From assembly GCA_017504435.1 (NCBI GenBank), contig JAFVRD010000017.1:1-64000 (forward strand): DNA of 64,000 nt, given 5' to 3'. The stretch is from Lentisphaeria bacterium (lineage in GTDB: Bacteria; Verrucomicrobiota; Lentisphaeria; Victivallales; Victivallaceae). The number at the start of each line of letters is the position of its first letter. Positions within the stretch are counted from its first letter, which is position 1. Made by a program: the position numbers and the translations under genes. Shown here one piece after another: positions 33,647-42,122 of this stretch. The notes below the pieces were generated by a model that was not told the DNA's origin, searched no databases, and saw nothing but the letters and a program-made list of their open reading frames with translations.

Positions 33647-35554
33647 TCAATCATTGCCGATTTGGTATATGCCGGCACTGTGGGGCGGCAATTCCACTTC
33701 CAAATCCGTTCCGGGGGCGATAATACCAACTGCATAATGCGAATAAATATCAGTCACGCTGCCGGAAACTCCTTTTGGCAGCATCCGGAATGTGATAGTA
33801 TATTTTTTGCTTTCATCGCCGTACCAGTTGCAAATACACAGCAAATGCCGTTTTTTTCCGGAATAGAAAAGTTCCGGTATATATCCGTCCGGCGTGCCGA
33901 TTATTTCCGGTACTCCATTGCGCAGCTGCAGCAGAAACCGGAGCAGTTCCTCCCGGTCGGCATCAAATGTCTTGAATCTTTCGGACACACAGTATATGCC
34001 TCCGCCGATGAATTGATTTACCGTTATTGAAAATGCTTCATCATCGGTGAAATTGGCGCAGCAGAGATGTTTTTTGGTGTTTTGCCAAATAATATCATTA
34101 CGGCGCAGCTGCAGTGCATCCGGATCAACTGACCAGAGCCGGTTGTAAAAATTGCGCCAGATATTCTGTTTCATACGCATGGTATAATTGGCAATTCTTC
34201 CGGCATCTCCGCCGTACCAGTGACCGCGTAGATCAGCTCCGGAACGGACAACTTCTGCCAATCCCGCAGAACCTTCAAAAAGTCCGCCGCAGGCATTGAT
34301 ATAATTATTGTCATTGAGGGCATTGCGTATCAACTGCAATCCTTTGCGGTATGCTTCTGCCCGGGTGGCAGGACGGGAAAAACAGGCATTTTTATGATTG
34401 AATACCGCCCGCAGAAAGTCCAGTTTGTGATATGTATATCCCCAGTCGGTCAATTTGCGGAACAGACCGGTGATATATTTTTCGGCATTGGTTGCAAACG
34501 GGTCCAGAATAAAACACATTCCGTATGATGTTTTGAACCGGCACGGTTCTCCATTGTCATCACGCAAAACGATATCCGGATAAAGTTTGACCGCTTCGGA
34601 ATCCGGCTGCATTACAAACGGAGCGGTCCATATCCCCGGACACATGCCGGCTGCACTGATTTTTTGAGCAATTTTTACCATGCCGTCAGGAAATTTTTCA
34701 GTATCTGCATCCCATGTGCCGAATCCATTGTGCCATCCGTTGTCCAGCTGAAACACCTGAAACGGCAGAGATTTTTCAGCAATGTATTCCAGATTATCCA
34801 GAATCTCCTGCTGATTTATATTGTTTCCGTAGTAGTACCATGTGCAATAAACATTGTTAAACGGCAAATGGCGGGTTCCGCATATTTCCGCGACACGATC
34901 AGCATGATTTTTCAGCAGTTGCTGCAGTGAAGAGCCTGTTTCAACAACAAAATCATTGCAGCAGAATGTTTCACCCGGGGCGATCGGTCTGGCATCCAAT
35001 TCAGCAATCGCAGAAAACGAGCTGATTTGCGGTTTATCATGATCAATAGTGATTCTGACACTTGAAAGATGATTGTTTTGACTGGAAAAACCGGTGAACA
35101 GCGGTTCCGGCGTGATGAATACCATTGCCGGATCAGCTTCAATCAAATCTGTATCCCCTAAGCAATCGCCATCTCCTGCACTTACTCCGAATCCGGCAGC
35201 CATTTCAGTACTGTCAAAGGCGGCATCCTGATAATTTTCATCTTTTATTGCCGGAAAAAATATTCCGGGAACATCACTTTTCTGTCTGGCAAGTTTGAAA
35301 ATTTTTATTTTTTCAAACGGAATTTTGAATTCCGGAACACTGCATTGCAGTACTGTGATATCAGGTAATCTTATTGCGTGCGGTGACGGATTGGTGATTT
35401 TTATCCGGCAAGTGAGCTTGGGGCCGCATTTGCTCAGCACACGGGATATGAGCAAATCATGGTATTTTGCTTGACCATCTGCATCAAATTCAAGTACTGT
35501 GTCGCAGACGGCAGTGGTAAATCCATCAAAAATTGAATCAAATGAAAATTCCAT
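33647..35554 (-). CDS. GH36-like alpha-galactosidase family protein
   Basis: A 635-residue enzyme without a signal peptide, so probably intracellular. There is an N-terminal beta-sandwich (about 1-225), then a TIM barrel with the GH36/GH-D signatures: PFQVFQLDNGWHNGFGTW, the nucleophile D379 in YHKLDF, the acid/base D441 in SGADLRG, and a C-terminal beta domain. The exact glycosidic specificity cannot be read from the sequence. I chose ATG 35554 (GGAG nine bases upstream). It is driven by a perfect consensus promoter with an operator-like palindrome, so it is likely sugar-inducible. Confidence 0.82.
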   Translation of the reverse strand: MEFSFDSIFDGFTTAVCDTVLEFDADGQAKYHDLLISRVLSKCGPKLTCRIKITNPSPHAIRLPDITVLQCSVPEFKIPFEKIKIFKLARQKSDVPGIFFPAIKDENYQDAAFDSTEMAAGFGVSAGDGDCLGDTDLIEADPAMVFITPEPLFTGFSSQNNHLSSVRITIDHDKPQISSFSAIAELDARPIAPGETFCCNDFVVETGSSLQQLLKNHADRVAEICGTRHLPFNNVYCTWYYYGNNINQQEILDNLEYIAEKSLPFQVFQLDNGWHNGFGTWDADTEKFPDGMVKIAQKISAAGMCPGIWTAPFVMQPDSEAVKLYPDIVLRDDNGEPCRFKTSYGMCFILDPFATNAEKYITGLFRKLTDWGYTYHKLDFLRAVFNHKNACFSRPATRAEAYRKGLQLIRNALNDNNYINACGGLFEGSAGLAEVVRSGADLRGHWYGGDAGRIANYTMRMKQNIWRNFYNRLWSVDPDALQLRRNDIIWQNTKKHLCCANFTDDEAFSITVNQFIGGGIYCVSERFKTFDADREELLRFLLQLRNGVPEIIGTPDGYIPELFYSGKKRHLLCICNWYGDESKKYTITFRMLPKGVSGSVTDIYSHYAVGIIAPGTDLEVELPPHSAGIYQIGND

Positions 35555-35660
35555 GAGCGTTTTCTCCGGTTGCTGTCTGTTCCGGGCAGCTGTTTTCATA
35601 AATTATTGTTATTCATTTGTTGTGAAAATCTTTGTTGAAAAATCATCACGTTTGCAACGA

Positions 35661-35678
35661 ACGTACATTATTGTACGT
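35661..35678 (-). promoter_or_regulatory. Candidate operator of the GH36-like gene
   Basis: Perfect inverted repeat ACGTACA-TTAT-TGTACGT, just downstream of the expected minus-strand transcription start. Confidence 0.5.
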
Positions 35679-35693
35679 CAAGGATATGGAATT

Positions 35694-35722
35694 ATTATAG
35701 CACACAATAAAAATTTTGTCAA
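35694..35722 (-). promoter_or_regulatory. Consensus promoter of the GH36-like gene
   Basis: On the minus strand TTGACA (35722-35717), 17-base spacer, TATAAT (35699-35694): the only exact TATAAT consensus promoter I found here. Confidence 0.8.
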
Positions 35723-35752
35723 GTTATATTGATAAAATAATCAATGACGGAC

Positions 35753-35780
35753 TTGCAAAAAATGTTTTTCTGTTTATATT
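35753..35780 (+). promoter_or_regulatory. Promoter of uvrB
   Basis: TTGCAA (35753-35758), 16-base spacer, TATATT (35775-35780) followed by AA. No LexA-type box was recognised. Confidence 0.6.
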
Positions 35781-35822
35781 AAAAACTGTTTCACTCTGAG
35801 AATATGGGAATGGAGTTTTTCA

Positions 35823-37853
35823 ATGGGTATATTTAAATTGCATGCACCATACGCTCCGGCGGGAGATCAGCCGGAGGCTATTCGGGAATTGCAGAAAAAT
35901 TTGCGTTCCGGAGCGCGTTATCAAACTTTGCGAGGAGTGACAGGCTCGGGAAAAACATTTGTGCTTGCCAACGCCATTGCTCAGGAAAACCGGCCGGTAT
36001 TGGTGCTTTCACATAATAAAACTCTGGCAGCTCAATTATACAGTGAATTCAAAAGTTTTTTCCCGGAAAACGCGGTTGAATATTTCATCAGTTATTACGA
36101 TTATTATCTGCCGGAATCATATATCCCCCAGACGGATACCTACATCGCCAAAGATGCTTCAATCAACGAAGATATTGAAAAACTCCGGCTTTCCGCGACC
36201 GCAAGTCTGGTGGAACGCCGGGATGTGATAATTGTTGCCAGTGTGTCGTGCATATACAGTTTGGGTGCTCCGGAAGAATTCAATGAAATGTGTGTCCGTA
36301 TTGATGCCGGTGATACGGTCAACCGGGATGAATTGCTGCGGCGGCTGGTGGAAATTCAGTATAACCGCAATGATACAGCACCCGGAAAAGGCGAATTCCG
36401 GGTGAGGGGAGATGTTATAGATGTTTTTGAACCGCAGCGGGATGATTTTATCCGGATAAGCTTCTGGGGCGACGGGATCGAGCGAATGGAACGGCGGGAC
36501 GCTTTGACTGGAAAATTGAAATCGGTTTTGCCGCAGGGGACACTTTTTCCGTGTAAACATTTTGTGATGCCTCCGGAGCGGATTGAGAGTGCCTCCGAAG
36601 CCATCCGGCTTGAAATGGAGGAGCGCGTAAGATTTTTTGAAGCTCAAAATCAGTTGGTGGAAGCTCAACGTATCGCCCAACGGGTGGAATATGATCTTGA
36701 AATGATGAAAGAACTCGGTTATTGTTCCGGAATCGAGAATTATACGATGCATCTTTCCCAACGTACTCCGGGAATGAGACCGTATTGTCTGTTCGATTTT
36801 TTCAAAGATGATTTTTTGACTATCATTGATGAATCCCACGTTACCTTACCGCAAGTCCAGGCCATGTATAAAGCTGACCGTCAAAGGAAACAAACCTTGA
36901 TCGATCATGGATTCCGGCTGCCGTCCGCGTTGGAAAACCGCCCTCTGATGTTTGAGGAATTCAACGGTTTGACCGGGCAGACCATTTATGTGTCTGCCAC
37001 ACCCGGAGATTGGGAACTGGAACGTTCTGAAATGCCGATTGATCTGGTGGTGCGTCCCACCGGATTGCTGGACCCTGAAATCGAGGTGCGTCCATTGGAT
37101 GGACAGTTGGATGATGTCATTGGAGAAATCCGCAAAGTCGCTGCCGGAGGTGAGCGGACTTTGGTTACGACTCTGACCAAAAAAAATGCCGAAAGATTGG
37201 CTGATTATTTGAGTGATATCGGTATTCGTACCAGTTATTTGCATTCTGAATTGGATGCGTTGGAAAGGGTGCGGATACTGAATAAGTTGCGTGACGGAGA
37301 TTTTGATTGTCTGATCGGGATCAATTTGCTCCGGGAAGGTATTGACTTACCGGAAGTTGCTTTGGTGGCGATCCTGGATGCTGATAAAGTCGGATTTTTG
37401 CGTTCAGAACGGGCATTGATCCAAACTGCCGGACGGGCAGCGCGCAACCGCAATGGCAGAGTGATTTTGTATGGTGATGCAGTTTCTCCCGGTATGCAGG
37501 GATTGATTGATGTAACTGCAAGCCATCGTAAAAAGCAAATCGCTTACAATGAGGCTCACGGTATCGTACCGCAAACTGTCATTAAAGAAAAACGGCAGAC
37601 TATCAGCGAGATCATCGGAAGTTCTCCCCGAAAAAAGAAAGGTAAAATGCCCGATTTTCAATGCAGTACCATTGATGATGGTGCAGATGGCATGATTGAT
37701 TTTGACAAATTGAAGCTCAATGCCGGAGAAGTTGCTGATCTGATTGCCGAATTGACCAGTGAAATGCTTGCCGCCGCAGAAGCTCTGGAGTTTGAACGTG
37801 CTGCTGATCTGCGTGATCAAATCCGGATGATTTCAGGCAAAAAACAGAGTTGA
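35823..37853 (+). CDS. uvrB: Excinuclease ABC subunit B
   Basis: A 676-residue helicase-like damage-loading subunit of nucleotide excision repair. The Walker A GVTGSGKT is at 38-45, the beta-hairpin region YDYYLPESYIP follows, and the helicase motifs IDESHVT and AGRAARN are present. The C-terminal UVR motif that binds UvrC is at about 635-672. The insert QRKQTLIDHGFRLPSALENRPL and the order of blocks are standard. GGAG precedes the ATG. It is convergent with the lactate permease gene, twelve bases away. Confidence 0.97.
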   Translation: MGIFKLHAPYAPAGDQPEAIRELQKNLRSGARYQTLRGVTGSGKTFVLANAIAQENRPVLVLSHNKTLAAQLYSEFKSFFPENAVEYFISYYDYYLPESYIPQTDTYIAKDASINEDIEKLRLSATASLVERRDVIIVASVSCIYSLGAPEEFNEMCVRIDAGDTVNRDELLRRLVEIQYNRNDTAPGKGEFRVRGDVIDVFEPQRDDFIRISFWGDGIERMERRDALTGKLKSVLPQGTLFPCKHFVMPPERIESASEAIRLEMEERVRFFEAQNQLVEAQRIAQRVEYDLEMMKELGYCSGIENYTMHLSQRTPGMRPYCLFDFFKDDFLTIIDESHVTLPQVQAMYKADRQRKQTLIDHGFRLPSALENRPLMFEEFNGLTGQTIYVSATPGDWELERSEMPIDLVVRPTGLLDPEIEVRPLDGQLDDVIGEIRKVAAGGERTLVTTLTKKNAERLADYLSDIGIRTSYLHSELDALERVRILNKLRDGDFDCLIGINLLREGIDLPEVALVAILDADKVGFLRSERALIQTAGRAARNRNGRVILYGDAVSPGMQGLIDVTASHRKKQIAYNEAHGIVPQTVIKEKRQTISEIIGSSPRKKKGKMPDFQCSTIDDGADGMIDFDKLKLNAGEVADLIAELTSEMLAAAEALEFERAADLRDQIRMISGKKQS

Positions 37854-37865
37854 ATCAATCCGTAT

Positions 37866-39479
37866 TCAATACAGTATCCACATCACGGTCAATGCCAATA
37901 GTGTCAACAGCAGTACCGGGACCACATTCAATAACAGCAATTTGACTTCCTGACCGGCGGCTTTTACAGTTGCACATGCAGCGATTATTCCGCTTATCCT
38001 GATCATACTGCCCAGCCCTCCACCGAGATTTTGCAGTGCCGTTGCGAGCATGGTGTCACTGTTTAATGCGTGAGCAGTATCAAATTGCAATGCCGTAAAC
38101 AATATATTGGAAACGGTGCATGAACCGGCAAAGAATGTTCCGAAAATACCAATGAATGGCGAACCTGCCAAAAAGCCTTTGCCGGTCAATGCGGCAACGC
38201 TGTTGGCTATACAATTGAGCATTCCGGGCAGACCATCTGCATTCCGGGAGGAAAATACCATGATCTGCACCATCGCAACTCCGGCGGAAAGGGCCAGAAT
38301 CGTCATTATAATCTGCTTAAACGTATCTGAATAGATCTGCAAATGTTTTTTGACCGGAATTTTCCAGAGTAATGCGCTTGCAGATGCTAATACGCAAAAA
38401 GGAAGAATTCCCGGATTGTTCAGTATTTTCCAGGAACTTCCGGTGTTTGCCACTCCGAAAATATCCGGACATTTGAGCGTTACTGAGTTCAATAATTCCT
38501 TAAAAGGCAGCAGTGGAAATCTGAGTATCAACAACCCTCCCGCCAATACGATGTAAGGCATCCATGCCTGCCATGATGGCATCAGCGGGGAATCATTTTG
38601 TTGAACCGTATTGATAACATGTTTTTCATTATCGTGAAAATCCCATACTTCCTTGGGAATCATGATCCGCCATTTTATGCAGAGCAGTATTGCCGGGAAA
38701 CAGATGATCGCTCCGATCATGGAAGGAAGTTCCGGACCGATATACAATGCCGTTAAACGCCAGGGCAGAATATATGCAGCGGCAGAAAAAAGTGCCAGCG
38801 GGGTGATTTGGATTATGGAACGGAGTTTTCCGGGGCGTTTGCTGAGTAAAATCATCAGGGAAATTGCCAGCAACGGGATAAACAATCCGGATAAACCGCT
38901 TATTGCAGTAAGTTTATCAAAAACAGCATGATTGAATTCACTCTCGCTCATTCCGGTGAGAGCTATGCGATCGGTCAATGTTCCCAGTGAACTGATGACA
39001 GGCAGTCCTGCTGCGGCAAACGGTACCGGCAGAGTATTGCATATCAATGTCACTGCCAGTGCCGTGACCGCAGGGAAGCCCAGTCCGACCAGCAATGGAG
39101 CAGCCAATGCCGGAGCAGCTCCGAATCCGGAAACACCTTCGATAAATCCGCCGAATATCCAGGCAATAACGATCACTTGTATTCTGCGGTCGGGGGAAAT
39201 TTCGGAAAAAGTATTGTTTATTGTACGGAGCGCGCCGGAACACTTTAAGACATTAAGCAGCAAAATTGCCCCGAAAACGATCAAAATTATATCGAGAGAT
39301 TTTATTAACCCCTGGATAGATGCCGCCATAATTACCACATATGGCATGTGCCAGAAAATAGCCGCAGTAACAGCGGTCAACAACCATGAAACCGGCATCG
39401 CTTTGCCGGGAGATATTTTGCATACACTCATTAAAACAAGTGCGACAACAATAGGTAAAACAGCAAGGAAAATAAGCAT
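37866..39479 (-). CDS. L-lactate permease family transporter
   Basis: A 537-residue protein with about 12-14 membrane helices. LctP-family landmarks are the N-terminal LPIVVALVLM...PVSWLLTA, the central GGFIEGVSGFGAAPALAAPLLVGLGF and, near the C-terminus, GTFFAGSCTVSNILF. It likely takes up lactate or glycolate by proton symport. Its start lies 16 bases downstream of a strong hairpin that ends the symporter gene before it, with no separate promoter visible, so it may depend on read-through. Confidence 0.88.
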   Translation of the reverse strand: MLIFLAVLPIVVALVLMSVCKISPGKAMPVSWLLTAVTAAIFWHMPYVVIMAASIQGLIKSLDIILIVFGAILLLNVLKCSGALRTINNTFSEISPDRRIQVIVIAWIFGGFIEGVSGFGAAPALAAPLLVGLGFPAVTALAVTLICNTLPVPFAAAGLPVISSLGTLTDRIALTGMSESEFNHAVFDKLTAISGLSGLFIPLLAISLMILLSKRPGKLRSIIQITPLALFSAAAYILPWRLTALYIGPELPSMIGAIICFPAILLCIKWRIMIPKEVWDFHDNEKHVINTVQQNDSPLMPSWQAWMPYIVLAGGLLILRFPLLPFKELLNSVTLKCPDIFGVANTGSSWKILNNPGILPFCVLASASALLWKIPVKKHLQIYSDTFKQIIMTILALSAGVAMVQIMVFSSRNADGLPGMLNCIANSVAALTGKGFLAGSPFIGIFGTFFAGSCTVSNILFTALQFDTAHALNSDTMLATALQNLGGGLGSMIRISGIIAACATVKAAGQEVKLLLLNVVPVLLLTLLALTVMWILY

Positions 39480-39494
39480 CTCTCAAAAACAATG

Positions 39495-39514
39495 CCCCCG
39501 GAATGTTCCGGGGG
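39495..39514 (-). terminator. Hairpin between symporter and lactate permease genes
   Basis: CCCCCGGAA / TTCCGGGGG perfect 9-bp arms. On the minus strand CATTGTTTTTG follows. It is a terminator or partial attenuator before the permease gene. Confidence 0.6.
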
Positions 39515-39541
39515 TATCTCTATATTTCATTTATAAACAGA

Positions 39542-41947
39542 TCACTCAGCTGATTTTTCGCTGTCAACAGCTTCCAGTTCAGCTTTGTCAGCCAGCGACA
39601 TATTGCCATCGACCATGCCATTGTCCAAATGGTTGACTTTGCGTTTTTCCAAATCTTTGAACAATTGGATCAGGTCTTTTATGCCGCCGACGCCGTACCA
39701 GAATGTGGTGATCAACGCTAAAAATCCCGGAATAACCAGTTGGACGATGAAGAAGTATTTGCTCCACCATTCCAGCGGCCACGGCGAAAATGCGTTCCAG
39801 ACCAGTACCAGCACAAAGATGATGAAGAATTGGTAAATAAAACAGTATACGAAAAATCCCCATGCGATGGCTTTGTCGCCTGTTGTATACTCCGGCGTGA
39901 TACCGATAAGTTTGCGGAAAACGTTTTTGAACGTAAGTTTTTCCGTATCCTTATTCTCTCCGTCCAGATTGTATTTGCCGCGATGCAACATGCGGTCCAG
40001 ATTGAACGGTTCTTTGCAGGTCGCATAGGAGACAATAATATAAAGTGCGAGGGTCAGCAAAGAGATGAAAAAGGATGACTCATAAGCATTGATCGGACAA
40101 CGCTGGGCATTCATTTCCCAATGGATCCAGGGCAGGGGAGCTGAAATGGTTTCCAGCACTTTTCCCACTTGTTCAGTCCAACCCCGGCGTTCCAGGAACG
40201 GATAGAATATATTTGCCCAGTTGCGGTCGATTGTGATAGCTCCCAGCGAGAGGAACATCCCGGTCAACAAACTGGTCCAGGCGGCGACAGTTGTACCGAT
40301 GCGGCTGTATAACCCGAAAATCATGACCGGACCACAGCCGCCCATCCACATGGAGGTGATAATGGTCACAAACAATGACACGTAACTTAATTGAGCCATG
40401 AAAATCGATGCAAAGAAGAAAATCACGCCCACAGCAATGGAGCTCAGCCGCAATGCCAGAACATGCTGTTTCATAGTCAGTGTTTTTTTGCACAGCGGAA
40501 CGATTACGTCCTGAGTAAAAGTCAGAGATGCACTGTAGATACGGGTATCATCCGTAGAGATCATTGCCATGAACAGCATCAGGAAAAAGAGTCCCATCAT
40601 ACCTACCGGAAGCATTTCTTTCATGGCAATCGCAAATTTCAATTGATGGAAATAAGTGCGGTACTGCTGGAATTTGGAGTTTCCTTCAGCTTCTCTTTCG
40701 GTGTCATCCGCATAAGTTTTTCCGGCTTCACCTTTCAAAAGTTCTTCTTTGATCGGCTGCAGGAAGCGGGTATCAAGGTTGTTGTCGTTGCTTAACGGAG
40801 TATCTTTGCCGATTTCATGTACGATCGGCTGTTGTTTGCTGACAACTTTATCCAAACGAGCTCTCATATCATCTGAAATATTGAGCATCGGTTCGGTGTT
40901 GATTTTTACAGCCAGCTCTTTACGGACGATATTGGCATCACCGGCAAAGTCTTTGTAGTTGAGCAACGTGATAAGCATAATTGAAAAAAGCACACCCATC
41001 ATAATGTTCAGAGCGTTGCGCCATGTACCGAGCAAACCGCCCATTTTGGATTCGTGAGGGGTTTTGGCGGCGGTGGAATACCCGGCACCGGTCCATGAAC
41101 AGCGGTGAATGATACTGTTGTAGATAGGAATGACCAGCAAGCTGAACAAATTGAAGTCTCTCAGGTCGTTGATATCAAAAGGATTGAGGAAACTTTGTCC
41201 CGGAACTCTGTCCTGCATTACCGGAACGATTTGATCCGTCCAGCTGAAATTGATCAGCACATAAACGACAAATACTGCCATCAGCGGATAGATCATCATA
41301 CCCTGCAGACTGTCGGTGATGATCAATGCCAGCGTACCGCCGAAACAAATGATCGAAATAGCAATAAACAGACACACTGCCATAATCAGCATAAATGTGG
41401 AGATCCGTATTCCGCAGACATCTACATATCTGGGCAGGTCAAGGAAAAATATGAAGAACCGGGCAGCGATTGCCGGCATGATCGAATTGGCGATCACTTC
41501 CGAGAGTGTACGCAGAGTTGCCGCAAAAATACGGAATTTACGGCTGTAGCGCATCTCCAGAAATTGTCCGAGACTCATCGCTTTAGTTTCCCGGAAACGG
41601 TAAAAGCAAAAACCGGTCAATCCCATGAATACCGATACCGGGATCAGCATGTTGCTCCAGAATGAGATAGCAAAACCGCTCTTATAGTTGATCTCCAATG
41701 TAGAAACAATACCGATTATACTCAAAGCATTGGCAATATCACCGACGTTGATCACATATCTGCCGCACAAACGTCCGGCAGAGAGAAAATCTGCCACACT
41801 GCGGATATAACGGCGGGAACGCAGTCCCATATAGTAGACGAATGCGACTGGAATAATGACAATAAGCCAGTCTATCCACGACATGGATACGTTTGCAAAT
41901 TTTGTTGATGCATCAGCAATCAACATTGATGAGTTCAAAAATCCCAT
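39542..41947 (-). CDS. Sodium/solute symporter family protein, copy 1
   Basis: An 801-residue membrane protein of the SSS/LeuT-fold family, with the usual N-terminal DWLIVIIPVAFVYYMGLRSRR and the SxGRxCGRYV-type region, then about 14 helices. It is 200-300 residues longer than typical members. One reason is a soluble insertion of about 110 residues (about 345-455: IGKDTPLSNDNNLDTRFL), and another is a long cytoplasmic tail (AELEAVDSEKSAE). It closely resembles the next gene; substrate unknown. AAGGAG seven bases before ATG. Confidence 0.85.
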   Translation of the reverse strand: MGFLNSSMLIADASTKFANVSMSWIDWLIVIIPVAFVYYMGLRSRRYIRSVADFLSAGRLCGRYVINVGDIANALSIIGIVSTLEINYKSGFAISFWSNMLIPVSVFMGLTGFCFYRFRETKAMSLGQFLEMRYSRKFRIFAATLRTLSEVIANSIMPAIAARFFIFFLDLPRYVDVCGIRISTFMLIMAVCLFIAISIICFGGTLALIITDSLQGMMIYPLMAVFVVYVLINFSWTDQIVPVMQDRVPGQSFLNPFDINDLRDFNLFSLLVIPIYNSIIHRCSWTGAGYSTAAKTPHESKMGGLLGTWRNALNIMMGVLFSIMLITLLNYKDFAGDANIVRKELAVKINTEPMLNISDDMRARLDKVVSKQQPIVHEIGKDTPLSNDNNLDTRFLQPIKEELLKGEAGKTYADDTEREAEGNSKFQQYRTYFHQLKFAIAMKEMLPVGMMGLFFLMLFMAMISTDDTRIYSASLTFTQDVIVPLCKKTLTMKQHVLALRLSSIAVGVIFFFASIFMAQLSYVSLFVTIITSMWMGGCGPVMIFGLYSRIGTTVAAWTSLLTGMFLSLGAITIDRNWANIFYPFLERRGWTEQVGKVLETISAPLPWIHWEMNAQRCPINAYESSFFISLLTLALYIIVSYATCKEPFNLDRMLHRGKYNLDGENKDTEKLTFKNVFRKLIGITPEYTTGDKAIAWGFFVYCFIYQFFIIFVLVLVWNAFSPWPLEWWSKYFFIVQLVIPGFLALITTFWYGVGGIKDLIQLFKDLEKRKVNHLDNGMVDGNMSLADKAELEAVDSEKSAE

Positions 41948-42049
41948 TTTTTGTCTCCTTGATTATTTTGCCCAAAAACTGATTTTTATGAATATGACTG
42001 TTGAAAAGTATCGTTGTTTCCTTATCCGGGGAAACAAACAATCGTCCCT

Positions 42050-42078
42050 AATATACTGCTGAAAACCGTTTTTGTCAA
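42050..42078 (-). promoter_or_regulatory. Promoter of symporter copy 1
   Basis: On the minus strand TTGACA (42078-42073), 17-base spacer, TATATT (42055-42050). The -35 box abuts the T-run of the preceding gene's terminator. Confidence 0.75.
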
Positions 42079-42108
42079 GAAAAAAGCCGTTTATTGACCA
42101 AACGGCTT
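42079..42108 (-). terminator. Terminator of symporter copy 2
   Basis: On the minus strand AGCCGTTT...AAACGGCT (42107-42100 with 42092-42085) followed by six T. Confidence 0.85.
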
Positions 42109-42122
42109 CGGGGAAAACAACC

